Part shown: positions 27,233-40,074 of the stretch, in pieces
Layout of the letters: each line of letters opens with the position of its first letter
Numbering within the stretch: the stretch's first letter is position 1
From: Amoebidium appalachense
Taxonomy: Eukaryota; Ichthyosporea
Direction of reading: 5' to 3'
NCBI GenBank assembly: GCA_963693365.1
Contig: CAVNZM010000014.1
Coordinates: 806,001-870,000, forward strand
DNA: 64,000 nucleotides
Notes under the pieces: generated by a model
Databases searched by the model: none
What the model saw: only the letters and a program-made list of their open reading frames with translations
Told to the model about the DNA's origin: nothing
Program-made: the position numbers and the translations under genes

Positions 27233-29487
27233 TGTACATGCATGTACATGTGACTGTGTTTGCCCTATGTATAGGGGCTGTCGGAAACAGGAGAAAATAT
27301 GAAACCAAATTAACTACCTGGCAAACCAGACACAGGCATAAGGTGACCCATAACTAATGTGAACATAGACATCCACTTACATAGTAGTCCTACCTAAGTC
27401 CCACTCCATCTTTTTACGTTTACCCCCCCCCCCCCCCCCCCCCCCCCCCCCACATTCTTCATCTCCCCTCACTCGCCCTTCCTCTCCCCTTCCCCCCCCG
27501 CTCCGCCCTCCCGAGCTCTCTTTCTTCACATATCCCACGACCCCTTTCCTCTCTTTCTTCATTCTTTCTTCGCCCGCCTGCTGCCCATCTTTCTTCCTTT
27601 AGTCCCACTCCCCCCCCCCCCCCCCCCCCCCCCCCCGCCCCGCCCCACTCCCCACACGTTCTTCCGAGACAACCGAACGCACCTGCATGGAATGGATGAC
27701 TGACACACTCCTTGAAAGCAATGGCACCGGTAGTGGCTGTGGTTCCAATCTCATCGCAGCAGATTGCACAGTCATCCTTGTTGGGCTCCCTGCTTGCAAC
27801 CGCATAAGCATGGTGGTGGGGCATGTGCCGGGCAGGGGGGGGAGGGGGGGGGGGAGAGAGGGGGAGACGCTAGAGTGATCATCATTTCAAATGTAGAAAA
27901 GAAATAACAGCATATTCCTCCCAAAAGAAATAAGGGAGAGTGGGAAAACGGGAGAGTGGTGGGTGTAAATGGGGAGGGAGCTGAAAAAAAAACCAAGGAA
28001 AGAAGACAGACACACCGGCAAACCATCCGCTAAGCCAACCCTTTCACCTACTGCTCCCATGGGGTTCAATCGCACATGCTGGGCCTATGCCTGAGCCAAA
28101 TGATTTGGCCTAGAACCCCCCCCCCCCCCCCCCGTTTTTCTCCCCCGACCCTTGTCCCCCCCATCCCCCCACCTGCCCCACTACACCTCCCCCCTTTCAA
28201 TGCCCGTAACCTTAAAACAAACCACACCAGCCATACAGCACACCCAAAGGGCAATATAAGAGCAGGAAAGCCGTTGCACTTTCAACCAAAACCTCTGGTT
28301 ATGCACCACACACTCAAGCCATCTTTTAACCTGCTCACATGCATACATACAGGCAGATGCACAAGTGCGCCTGGGCACAAACACACACAGACAGACACGT
28401 GCAGAAAACATAGAAATGGTCGTGTATTACTCATACACGAGGGAGTTTTTACACAAGTGCATACACGCACACATCCACACAGGAATACCCCCAAGTGAGC
28501 ACTCACTCAACCATTCGCACACACCTACAATATGCACACGCACACACGCGTGCCCACACACACACACACACACAACCACAACCACATGCACATCCACCCC
28601 CCCCCCCCCCCCCCCTCCCCCTCCCCACCCACCCACCAACACAGCCCTCCCCTCCCCCCTCCCCCCGCCACCACCTCCCCCCCCTCCCCCTCCCCCCCGC
28701 CCTCGAGCTCCCTCCCCTCCCCCCCCCCCCCCCCCCGCCCCAACCCCCCCACACACAACACGTGTACACATACGTAATTGGTGGACCCAGCCATTCTGCC
28801 GGAACTTGCGCAACCGCTGCCGCCGGATGTGTTGCATGTGTTTGTGCATGAGCCTGGGGTACAACAGGGGCAGCTGGTTGCGCAGACGTAGATGTGTTAC
28901 CAAACACAAAAGGAGCGGAAATAGGAGGTTGCGTACCAGAAAATGGAGGGTGTGCGTGTTGGAGATGTGTGTGTGTGGGTTGCTGTTGGGGGAGGAAAGA
29001 GGAAAAGGCTCCGGCAGCGGCGGGCGGTGGCACGTTAGGGTCACGGCGGATGTGACGGGCAAAGCCGGTGTGCGTGTTGGTCTGTGTCATGGCACGGAAG
29101 TTCACCTGTTTATGTGTCGTTTTGTTATTAATAATTGCTTGTTGATTTTTATTTATTAATTACTTTTGTTTTTTAATTTGGGTTTTATTTTATTATTGTT
29201 GTTGTTGTTATTGTTGTTGTTGTTGTTGTTATTATTACTAAGTTATTACTATTATTATTATTATTATTTGGGGGGGGGGGGGGGGGGGGGGGGAAGGGGG
29301 TATTCACGAAGTGTCGTATACATGGAGTGGATATATGCATAGGCAGAACTGTAGCTGTCCCCCTATCCTATCGTGCAGCAGGGACGCGCGATATTGTCAA
29401 TAAGATGGTGTATGAAGAAGCAGCACGGCAAAAAAAAAAAAAAAAAGAGGAAAAAAATAAGAAAAACGCCAGGAAGTTGTGTGTGTG

Positions 29488-29555
<68 letters not shown>

Positions 29556-30086
29556 CCCGCGCGCGTGTGTGCATGTGTGCGTGTGTGCGTGTGTGTACAT
29601 GATTGGATGTACATCAGGCTTGTGCGTGTGCGCCTGCTGTTGCGTGCATGTTTGCATGGGTGTATGTGTGTCCGTACTTGTATGGGCACCTGAACTTTTG
29701 TGTCAAAGTGTGCATGTGTGTGCACGTGTGTGCGTCTGTGCACACGAGTGAGTGTGTGTGTGAGTGTGTGTAACATGTCTGTGCTTGTGCTTGCCAAGGT
29801 GTGTGTGTGTACGTGTGTGTGCATGCGCACCCTCAAAATATCTGGGTGTGCGGTCTCCTACCCGGTACGACTGGGGCATCCACTGAAACTGGCCCTGGCA
29901 TAGATAGTAATCTGCCTGCGTGACGTTTAAAAGGTAGTGGAGGTATGCTGCCTCAAGCTCTCTGAACGGAAATGGGGAGAGGGGGGGAGGGGGGTGGGGT
30001 GGGGTGGGGGGGGAATGGAGTTAGCAGGCATGATCTGCATGAGAAAGATGGGGCTGTGTGCGTTTGCGCTTAGGTCTCTGCTAGTG

Positions 30087-30144
<58 letters not shown>

Positions 30145-30236
30145 GTGGGTGGGTGGGTGTAGCTGTCTCATGTCTAGTGTGTGCTTGTACTGCTATTACG
30201 TGCACTAACGTATATATGTATCGATGTGTGTGTGTG

Positions 30237-30267
<31 letters not shown>

Positions 30268-31321
30268 TGTGTGTTTGTGTTGTGTGTCTGCATGCCTTTG
30301 CGTGTTGTGTGTGTGTGTGTATGAGCGCTTTAATCTTAAAAACTGCTCACGCACTTTTGGTTCCAGATGCAATGATTTGCGCTCAATAAGGGAGAAGGAT
30401 AGAGCTACGGAAGATATGAAAGCAAGAACGAGGCTTTAAGTGCAGCCAGCTAAGTCAAAGCCCCGTTTCAGTATAGAGTATAGTGAATGCTTAGCACGGA
30501 GAGCAGCTTCACACAAGCATGGTGTCAAAAAGCACCAAACAGGGACACCAACCAACAATCCTAGCAAGCTGTGCTAACAACTTCATAATATTCATGCCAG
30601 GCATAACCACACGTGCACTGCATCATGCGCAATGCCTATTGCAGCAAACAATTTCTATCAAAAGAGTGCTCACTCTAGCTAACACACACTCGGTGACCCA
30701 ATAACCAAAAATGTTTGGAAACTTGGTGATGACAACAGACACCCAGTTATTTCCAACTTTCCGTTGCACTCTTGCAAAGATGTGTAAAGTCTTTAAAAAA
30801 TTTAGCCGTGAGACAGCACATGAACAACGTGCAAGCCAAGTTGAAAAAGTGACAGGTAGAGCAAAGGGGTAGAATCTCCAAGCATTTACGAGAAAAACCG
30901 CCGTGAAGAACATGCCTCATCTATGCCGCACAGAACTGCAGAAACGCACAGAACTGCAGCATCGACTCAAACGCAAATATGCGTTCCCCTCCACTCCCCC
31001 TCCCCCTCCCCCCTTTCTTCCACCCACCTCCGACCCCCCCTCCCCACCCCTTTCCCCGCTAAATCAACCCCATACACACACACGCACACACGCACAGCAC
31101 ATGCATATCTCCAGCAGACGCTTGGATAAGCTCATATTGACAAGCCCACACCTACACCAAAGAGTCTCAACCCGCCCCACGCCGCCAACACGCAGAACGC
31201 AAAGACAAACAGACATAAAACACACACAGGTGCACACACGCACGGCCACCTACAGGCAGTTGATCTGTTCATAGTTGTTCCAACTCCGCTCCTGCCACTG
31301 CCATGTCACTGTGTTTGCCAT
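24337..31321 (-). CDS. Deltex-like E3 ubiquitin ligase (WWE-RING-DTC)
   Basis: Nine exons: 31321-31254 (ATG), 29961-29862, 29105-28774, 27789-27683, 27082-26967, 26508-26440, 25826-25752, 25382-25277, 24461-24337 (stop). All introns are GT-AG, every phase joins, and the sum is 1098 nt (365 aa). Residues 1-75 form one WWE domain (WQWQERSW at the start, [20 protein letters not shown] at the end), the module that binds ADP-ribose. Residues 76-167 are a Pro/Ala/Gln-rich linker. A RING of C3H2C3 type spans C174-x2-C177, C195, H198, H201, C204, C216-x2-C219. Residues 225-365 are the Deltex C-terminal domain with [33 protein letters not shown] and the conserved IHHKT, then YPDPGY. By family it transfers ubiquitin and, through RING-DTC, can modify ADP-ribose. 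Animal DTX1, 2 and 4 have two WWE domains, while this has one. It could act in ADP-ribose responses rather than Notch. Confidence 0.88.
24851..24890. repeat. C(n)A(n) tract
   Basis: About 20 C followed directly by 15 A on the plus strand, in the last intron of the Deltex-like gene. It has the same order as SINE family A tails but no recognised element next to it. Confidence 0.9.
25057..25218 (-). mobile_element. SINE-like family A, truncated copy in a Deltex intron
   Basis: 25070-25218 matches the tail-proximal 150 bp of family A (GGAATGCGGAACAC...GGGCCCAAGTC) with about ten substitutions, plus a 12-bp G run (oligo-C tail on minus). Its other end is replaced by a G-rich tract. It lies in the last intron in the sense orientation of the gene. 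Confidence 0.75.
26374..26418. repeat. Poly-G, 45 bp
   Basis: G45 on the plus strand (C45 in the transcript), starting about 20 nt after the Deltex-like exon 6 donor at 26440. Confidence 0.98.
26784..26791. promoter_or_regulatory. Perfect CRE palindrome in a Deltex intron
   Basis: TGACGTCA in unique intronic DNA, with CCATTTCC repeated three times just upstream (26636-26710). Possible intronic regulatory element. Confidence 0.3.
27089..27223. repeat. (GT)n forming the acceptor side of Deltex exon 5
   Basis: (GT)n on plus is (CA)n in the minus transcript and runs to within seven bases of the exon 5 acceptor (CGCACAG, exon starting at 27082). Confidence 0.95.
29149..29297. repeat. (TTG)n and (ATT)n followed by poly-G
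   Basis: T-rich DNA with TTG and ATT triplets at 29195-29270 leads into G25 with few interruptions. It lies in Deltex intron 2. Confidence 0.9.
29479..29552. repeat. (GT)n microsatellite
   Basis: About 37 GT units with one TTT interruption, in Deltex intron 2. Degenerate TG DNA continues to 29820. A second (GT)n lies at 30091-30141. Confidence 0.95.
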
Positions 31322-31558
31322 GTTGCCGGATGCAAAAAACGTGGTGTTATCCTTTTGCGTAGAAACCACACCCTATACGGTCTTGTATGCTACCAAATAC
31401 CAATTTTACTTGTATAATCTCCTAGATTATCTTCCTATAAGTCTCCGTTGAACCCTACAGAGAACTACCTACATTCCGTTATCCTTATATAGGCCTACCC
31501 AGCTGCTACGTATCCGCCTCGCCAGCTTGTACCCCCTACACGTCGCGCGAAGTTCCAG

Positions 31559-31650
31559 CAGTGATGACGTAACACAAGTCAGAGCGCTTGGCGATTGGCT
31601 GAAATTGCATCAATGACCCATATAAGGCTAGAGCGGGACATTACGTAATT
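31559..31650 (-). promoter_or_regulatory. Promoter-like cluster upstream of the Deltex-like gene
   Basis: Within 90 bp, about 240-330 bp before the ATG, are a CRE-like TGACGTAA (31564-31571), an inverted CCAAT (ATTGG, 31594-31598), a perfect CArG box CCATATAAGG (31618-31627), and the palindrome ATTACGTAAT (31640-31649, a C/EBP or PAR-bZIP type site). The same region could also serve divergent TEN1, although that gene starts 2 kb away. Confidence 0.5.
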
Positions 31651-31708
31651 TCTCCTGGAGTTTTCGCGCCAAAACTTCCAAACGTGGAACTTGCAACAAG
31701 GCTTGAAG

Positions 31709-31750
31709 GGGTTTTCTCGGACACACTCTGGGTTTTCTCGGACACACTCT
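31709..31750. repeat. 21-bp perfect tandem duplication
   Basis: GGGTTTTCTCGGACACACTCT occurs twice without a gap (31709-31729 and 31730-31750). Confidence 0.9.
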
Positions 31751-31849
31751 TTCATGTTTCAAACAATTGCTAACGGAGGCAATTAATGCGTTTTCCGACT
31801 TCTGCCTCGTTAGCAGTGTTCATGGCAAGGTGATAGAACAGTTCTAGCT

Positions 31850-33600
<1,751 letters not shown>

Positions 33601-33603
33601 GTC

Positions 33604-33722
33604 GTGCTATCTACTGATCAAATATCCGGATTGGTGTATATCCCGACACTCTTGATTATCCGGGGATAATTGAGGGTGTCGAGATATCCAACAATCTGGA
33701 TATTCGCTTCGATAGATAGCAC
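33604..33722. repeat. 119-bp near-palindrome (foldback MITE or hairpin RNA)
   Basis: The left arm (from GTGCTATCTA at 33604) and the right arm (to TAGATAGCAC at 33722) are imperfect inverted copies over nearly the whole length, meeting at about 33660-33663 (TTATCCGG / GGATAATT). Roughly four fifths of positions pair. It ends 13 bp before the proposed TEN1 start codon. Confidence 0.75.
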
Positions 33723-33735
33723 ATTTTCGTCTTTT

Positions 33736-33779
33736 ATGGAAGTCGGTTGGTGCCTTTTGGTGAGTCGAAACATCTCCCC

Positions 33780-33816
<37 letters not shown>

Positions 33817-34078
33817 AAAAAAAAAGAAATAGAGAGAAGAAGAAGACGGTGAGAGAGAAACAAGCAACGAGAAAATGGGGGCATACTTTGGATCTAGATC
33901 TGCTTAACCGACTTACCCCCCCCCCCCCCCCCCCCCTCCCCCCCCCCCCTCCCCCCTCCCCCCCCCCCCCCCCCCCAAAAAAAAAAAAAAAAAACACCCA
34001 GATCCTCCTGATTAGGGAGATCAAACAAGATCTTAAGGCGGTGGATGGAGCATCGGTTAGAGTTGTTGGAAAGTATGT

Positions 34079-34112
<34 letters not shown>

Positions 34113-35871
34113 TCCTTCGGTCCCTCCCGCCCTCCCCACCCTTGTCCCCCCCTACTGCCCTACACGTCCCGGGTCAGGAACTGATTATCAATCGCATTTA
34201 ACCCCCCCCCCCCCCCCCCCCCCCTTGCCCCTCCTTCCACCTCCCACACCAACCCACCCACACTTCAGAAGAGATTTAAGAAAAGAGCAAAGAAAAGGAA
34301 TTCAATTCGACATGAAATCGTATGTTTAGGTACCCCTTCACCTCAAGAAAGGTAAGAGAGAAAGGTTTAGGCCACCTCTAACAAGGATTTTTTTTCCGGT
34401 GGTTGGAATCATCCCCCTAGTTCTACAAGTCCTTTTCCTTTGTTATTTTTTGTTTGTGGGGTGATAGTGGTGGTGGGGAATGGGTGTGATGGGGAGAGAA
34501 GGGGATGGGGGAAAAGGGAGGAAGGAAGGGGTGTACATCGATGAATTTTAACCCGCATTGTTTACGAGGTAGGTGTTAAGAATGAGTATATCACAAGTTT
34601 CGTTATCCAATCAATTTCGTTTGCCTATGGGCCTATCACATATTCAAGCATTGGAATGCCAAAATGCCCCAAATCTTGCATTAACCAATACGAGCAACAT
34701 TAGGCTGTGAACCCTATGGAAGGTCATTTGAGGAATGTCATTTGTAGAATGTCATTTTTGGAATGTTTTTGTAATGTCATTTTCGGGGTTTGCCCTCTAA
34801 CCATTGGCTGGCAGGCTGGTTCGTGTGGACATGGCAGCCAATCACGTGGTGCTGATGCACGAGGGCTATGAGCTGCGCATCGACACCTCGATCCTCGATC
34901 CAATCAACTGGCGCCTGTCTTCCTCGTTTCAGGTCATTGGCGAAGTTAGAGTAGAGCCTGTGCGTGCCCCCCCCCCCCCCCCATCCCCCTTTCCCCCTTT
35001 TTTTGTTGGTGTTTGGTTCGTAATTCCCTGATTCCCCTTTGGTGCGAATAAGCGAACGTTGGGGGGGGGGGAGGGGGGGGGGAGGAGGGGCGGGGAGGGC
35101 GGGCACCAAAAAGGTGGATGGGCGGGCGGGCCGGAATATATGTGTTCCTCACTATCTTCACTTTTTTCGATGTGTGTGTGTGTGTTTTGTGCTGGATTTT
35201 GTTTCTGTTTTTGTTTTGTTCCTATTTTTTTTTTTTTTGGCGGGAGGATGGGGGGGCGGAGGGGGGGAAGGGGTGGATAGGATAGCCCACGACTGTCTTT
35301 GCCTTGGCTGGACGTGTAAAGGTATGCAATAGGAGTAGAATTGCCAGAATGAAACACGGACATCTTTCCTGCTAAAGATAGAGGGGGCGGGGGGAGGGGG
35401 GATGAGAAGGTGTTCTTCCCCCCCCCCCCCCCCCCCCCCCTTGTCTCTTCCCCCCCTCCCCCCCCCCCCCCCCCCCCCCCCCCCAACATACACACACCCA
35501 ACAAAACGTGTCAGCCGAGTTTATACACACAAAAGACACAACTACGTCTACATTATTCCACCTACTCATCCGTGAGCCGTGTCTCTCGCTCTCCAGTATG
35601 TATTTGTTTTTATAACACATTTGTGTGCGCTTGAATGCTTGCACCCATCTTTTCCCACCTTCCTCTCAACATAATCACGTCATATGTGCATGGTATTAAC
35701 AGGCACGTACAGGGAGCACAGGATGGGGAGACTACAGATACAGGCAAGGTGTGGCTTCGTGCCCGTGTGGGCCGCTGTGTGGACGGCATGGACATGGGTC
35801 TATTTTTGGAGGCACTTGCAATACGCAGGAAATTTCTCGATCAGCCACCCACACCACAAACAGTGACATAG
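33736..35871 (+). CDS. TEN1: CST complex subunit TEN1
   Basis: Four exons: 33736-33759 (ATG, then GTGAGT donor), 34002-34072, 34815-34959, 35713-35871 (stop TAG). Phases join and the sum is 399 nt (132 aa), close to the about 123 aa of human TEN1. The middle reads GASVRVVGKLVRVD then HVVLMHE and FQVIGEVRV, which aligns with the OB-fold strands of TEN1. The last exon (LRARVGRCVDGMDMGLFLEA) matches the conserved A-R-V-x-x-C-V-x-G-M-x-x-x-L-x-x-A segment. TEN1 binds STN1 and, with CTC1, forms the RPA-like complex that caps telomeres and recruits polymerase alpha-primase. Exon 1 (MEVGWCLL) is the least certain because it rests only on the ATG, donor and phase. The exon 4 acceptor could be six bases later. 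The exon 2 acceptor follows a C(n)A(n) tract. Confidence 0.82.
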
Positions 35872-36222
35872 TTGGAAGATGGTGGCGTATGTGTGATTTT
35901 GTGTGGTGTTTGTGATTTCGGCTTTGTTTGTGAGTTTCTGTGGGTAAATACCTACGGTTTTTGAATGCATTAGATTGTCTCGACCTGTTGTACACTTATG
36001 TATCAAACGCTTCCACTCCTACTTCAAACCAGTGGCTACCCCCCCCTCCCCCTCCCCCAACACATCCTCGAAAGAAGAAAGGAGAACAGGAAGCACAACA
36101 AACAAGCACATACATATTCACACACACACATGGGCATGCGCACGCACGTACGCACGCACGCACGTACGCACGCACGCACTCACAGACACACAGACACACA
36201 CACGCACACACACACATACACA

Positions 36223-36283
<61 letters not shown>

Positions 36284-36291
36284 CCACCCAC

Positions 36292-36350
<59 letters not shown>

Positions 36351-37010
36351 GCACAAACATGCACAGGGGAGAGTTTGCTAACAATCATTATGCCACTAGT
36401 GTAGTGTAGGTAGGCAGATTTTGTACGCATACTGGGGTGGGTGTCACTGATATGCACGAATGAAACTGGTCTTTCATTGGATAGAAAATGACAGTTTACT
36501 CATGGTGAATTGCTCTCGTAAGCCTTTAAACCGTCCCCCTCGCCCCCTCCCACTGTATCCCCCCCCCCCCCCCCCCCCCCCCCCCCACCCCCTCCCCCCC
36601 CCCCCCCCCCCCCCACCCCCTCCCCAATCCATGCTCGAGTCTATCCCTTGTTTCTTTCCGAGTGCTATTTTGGGGGGAACCTCTTTAGTAATACTTAATG
36701 TTAGGCCATACACACCTGAATTTGTGTGTATACCGTAAGTTATGTACATTGATACCTTGATTTTATGTGAGAGGTCTAGGGAGCTAGAAATGTTTCATAT
36801 TTCATTGAATATTCCATGTCGATTAGTAAATTGGTTTTTTGCAATTGCTCTTTCCCGTAGAGCTATGGTAGAAATGGTACCGTGATCCTGGTAGGTTGTT
36901 GGGCTGGAAACCAGTTTTGCCTTATTTTGCTTCTGAAAATCTCGGATATTTCTCGATCGTACTTGTGTCTGATCACGATTGCCTGTGGATGGACAGGCAG
37001 GGATTCGAAA

Positions 37011-37049
37011 CAAGGCCTCCTAAATAGGTGTGCTATTTAGGAGGCCTTG
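37011..37049. repeat. Perfect 17-bp inverted repeat (hairpin)
   Basis: CAAGGCCTCCTAAATAG (37011-37027), a GTGTG loop, then the exact complement (37033-37049). TTCGAA lies at matching positions on both sides, extending the near-palindrome. The same left arm occurs at 13204-13220. Confidence 0.9.
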
Positions 37050-37246
37050 ATTCGAAAGGGTTAGGTGTACACACGTGTGTGTGTGCGTGTGTGTGTTGGG
37101 GGGGGCGTGTGTGTGTGTGTCTGTGTTTGTGTGTGTCTGTGTCTGTGTGCGTGTGCGTGTGCGTGTGGTGGTGATGTGTGTGTTTGGGGGGGGGGGGGGG
37201 GGGGGGGGGGGAGGGGAGCCCTTTTAAGGTGGGGAGGGGGGGGGGG

Positions 37247-37282
<36 letters not shown>

Positions 37283-37360
37283 CGCGGGGAGGATCGATCA
37301 CGAGATCGGACAATCGAGAGGCTGGCAGATTGACACGGGTGCAGCTAATCGACCCCTGAC

Positions 37361-37822
37361 TCAGTGACAGCCTGACTTGATTACCGAGATCGCATTCAAA
37401 TGCTCAATGTTTGCGTCCATGATTTTTTCGCTATGCCCCTCTGGTACAAAGTTTTGGGCCAAGCTTTCAAGTGAAGTTTCGTGACAGGTGTGGTAGACTG
37501 TAGAGCGACACAGCAAAAAGACTCGCACACTAGTAACCTTGCAGAAGGTAGGAGTTGAATGAAACTCTTTTTTTTTTTTTCTATTTAAACCACGCAGATC
37601 TAGAAATGACACTTGAAAAATGGCAACATGGTTGCTTGAATTCTGTTGTTGTGACTCGTTACATGTTGCATAATGCCAACGGAATGAGCCATGTAGGGTG
37701 GGTTTGGATGCAGAATGTGGTCCAGACGTGCGCGTTGGCGTGTGAGCGAGCCTGTGCTCATGCACCTTTGACGTGGTGTGCGCGTGTTTATGTGTGCGCT
37801 TGAGCGTGGAGTTGTGGGCCAT
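37361..37822 (-). CDS. Hypothetical ORF, unassigned
   Basis: A 153-codon ATG frame in mostly unique DNA. The distal half (after FCK) could be a terminal exon, since CTTCTGCAAG before it looks like an acceptor, and ends with EHLNAISVIKSGCH. No domain was recognised. It overlaps only a weak plus-strand frame (37555-37803). Real gene or chance cannot be decided. Confidence 0.25.
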   Translation of the reverse strand: MAHNSTLKRTHKHAHTTSKVHEHRLAHTPTRTSGPHSASKPTLHGSFRWHYATCNESQQQNSSNHVAIFQVSFLDLRGLNRKKKKEFHSTPTFCKVTSVRVFLLCRSTVYHTCHETSLESLAQNFVPEGHSEKIMDANIEHLNAISVIKSGCH

Positions 37823-38186
37823 CTATTGTGACGTAAAGATGTATGAAGGCGGAGGTGAGTAGTGGGTAGGGTGAGCGGATTAATTATTGGACGGGCCGGC
37901 GGGAAAGAGAGAAAGAGCAGGCAAATAAGTGGTTTTTGTTAATCCGTTCAAATCATCCAGCAGTCAGGCTGTTTACTGACTGTTTTACTTTAACGTGCCC
38001 ACTGTTTCATTCTGCAAAGAGAGATAGGGAAACGAGGGGAAAACTAAAGAAGAGGGTTCGAATGGGGTCTTGTGGCATGCGCCCTCTTTGAGTTGTGTGT
38101 GTTCTGTTTCCTTCTCTTCAATCATTTGCTTTTCTTTTCCTGAAACGTTCCCACCCAGCTGTCGGCATGTTGCCGTACCGTGGAAG

Positions 38187-38817
38187 ATGACGGAAAAACG
38201 AAAGCTTCAGCGTAGGCAGCCCCCCCCCCCCCCGCCCCCTCTGTCTAGCTCTTTTCTCTGTCCCTCTACTTCCCTGTCCTCCTTCTCAACCCCCCCCGCT
38301 CTCGCCCCCCCTCCCTCTTTCTCTCTTGCACTTCTCGCTCTCTCTGTCCCCCCCCCCCCCCCCCCTCCCCTCCCTCCCCTCGCGCCCCCCCTCCCCCCCT
38401 GCCTCACATCCCCATATCATCCCCTAAAAGCATCAATACAGTTGTCGTTCGATGGTGATGGTGCGGGGGGTGGAGGTGGGAGGAGGCGGCGAACACACAC
38501 ACACAGACACAGATGCACTCCCAAAACACAGGGAAACACACGGAAAGGGGGAGTTGAAACGAAAAGATGGGGACCCAGTGAGGGTGAGTTTTTAAATGTT
38601 TTTTTGGTGGGGGGTGGGGGGATGGGTGGGGAGGACAGGGGGAGGGGGGGGGGGAGAGGGGGGGGGAGGGGGGGGAGGGGGAAAGACAGGGAGTGGGGAG
38701 AGGGGAGGGGGAAGGGGAACTCAAGGGAGGTGTGGGTGTGTCTGGGGGGGGGGGGGGGGGGGGGGGGAGGTAAAGGGATGTATGGATATAGAGAGAAAGA
38801 GTGAAAGAACAAGGTAG

Positions 38818-38848
<31 letters not shown>

Positions 38849-40030
38849 GTTAAGCTCTGACACGTACACCTTTCGCAGAGGAAATTGAGCGAGTGCTCAA
38901 AAGGGTGGCGGAGGGAGTGGAAGAGTTTGAGGGGTTGTGGGACAAAGTGCACACTACCTCTAACTCGGCACAGAGAGAAAAGTTCGAGGTGTGTGGATGG
39001 GTGGGTGGTTGGATGGGTGGGAGGGGGGTGGGTGTGTGTGTGTTTGGGGGGGGGGGAGGGGGGTAGGTGTGCGGGTTGCGGGTGGGTGTGTGGGTGTGTG
39101 GTTGGTGGGTGGGTGGGTTGGTGGGTGGGTGGTTGGGTGTGTGGGTGAGTGTGTATGTGTGCGTGTCCAGATATGTACGGGGTCTGCAAGCGTAGATGTG
39201 TTTGTAGAGTTGTAGCAAGGGGACGGAGAAGAAAAGAAATTTGCGTGTATTTGTGCGTCTTTGCTCATCCTGTATGTACACGCAAGGGAAGACCGGAGTG
39301 AGTGTAAAGAAGCATGGTGTGGTTGGATAAGAAAGGTGGTAGGTGGGAGTAAAGGTGTTTCGGGGTTATAGGCTCAAGTTTCCTATTTCAACGGAGAAGC
39401 TTCATTGTCCCCCCCCCCCCCCCCAAAAAAAAGGGGGGGGGGGGGGGGGGGAGAACATTTATACACACACACACAGGCATACAGGCACACTTTTGCACCT
39501 GCATGAGGGAAGGTGTAAAAATGGACCACTTCTATGTCTGGTCACGTGGTGGGCAGTTTAGTTTGGTGGTGATAGTTGGGGGGGGGGGGGGGGGGGGGGG
39601 GAGGGGGGGAGAGAGATAGAGAGAGAGAGAGAGAGAAGGGGGGGAGGGGAGGGAGGGGGGAAAAATGTGTGACGAGGGAACTGACAATTTTTGTGTGTTC
39701 CCAGGGAGACCTAAAAAAGGAAATCAAGAAGTTGCAGCGGCTGCGAGATCAAATCAAAACATGGCAGCAGTCGAACGACATCAAAGACAAGAGCGACCTG
39801 TTGAAAAACAGGAAGCTCATAGAGACGGTGAGGTTTTTTCCTTTCTTTCTTTTTTTTTTCTTTTTTTTTTGGGGGGGGGGGTTGTCCGGGGTGGTGGTGG
39901 TGGTGGTGGTGGTTGGGGGGGGGGGGGGGGAGGGGGGGGATCAAGTGTGTTCTGTAGAGTGGGGGGGGGGGGGATGGGTAGACCTTATTTGGGTGGGTGG
40001 ATGGGTTTGGGATAGAGGGGGAGATGTTCT

Positions 40031-40074
<44 letters not shown>

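Larger units (their letters stand above)
35872..38186. other. Intergenic TEN1-CNOT3
   Basis: CACG and (CA)n at 36119-36349, C runs with few interruptions at 36559-36625, unique DNA at 36640-37060, TG repeats at 37073-37185, G runs to 37278, and unique DNA to the CNOT3 start including a likely 5' UTR. A minus-strand ORF is listed separately. Confidence 0.7.

Noticed and set aside
27016-27357. Plus-strand frame starting [19 protein letters not shown]
   Set aside because: It is the antisense of the Deltex RING exon followed by a (GT)n tract.
30623-30913. 96-codon minus ORF
   Set aside because: It lies inside the first intron of the Deltex-like gene, has no partner exon in phase and no recognisable domain.
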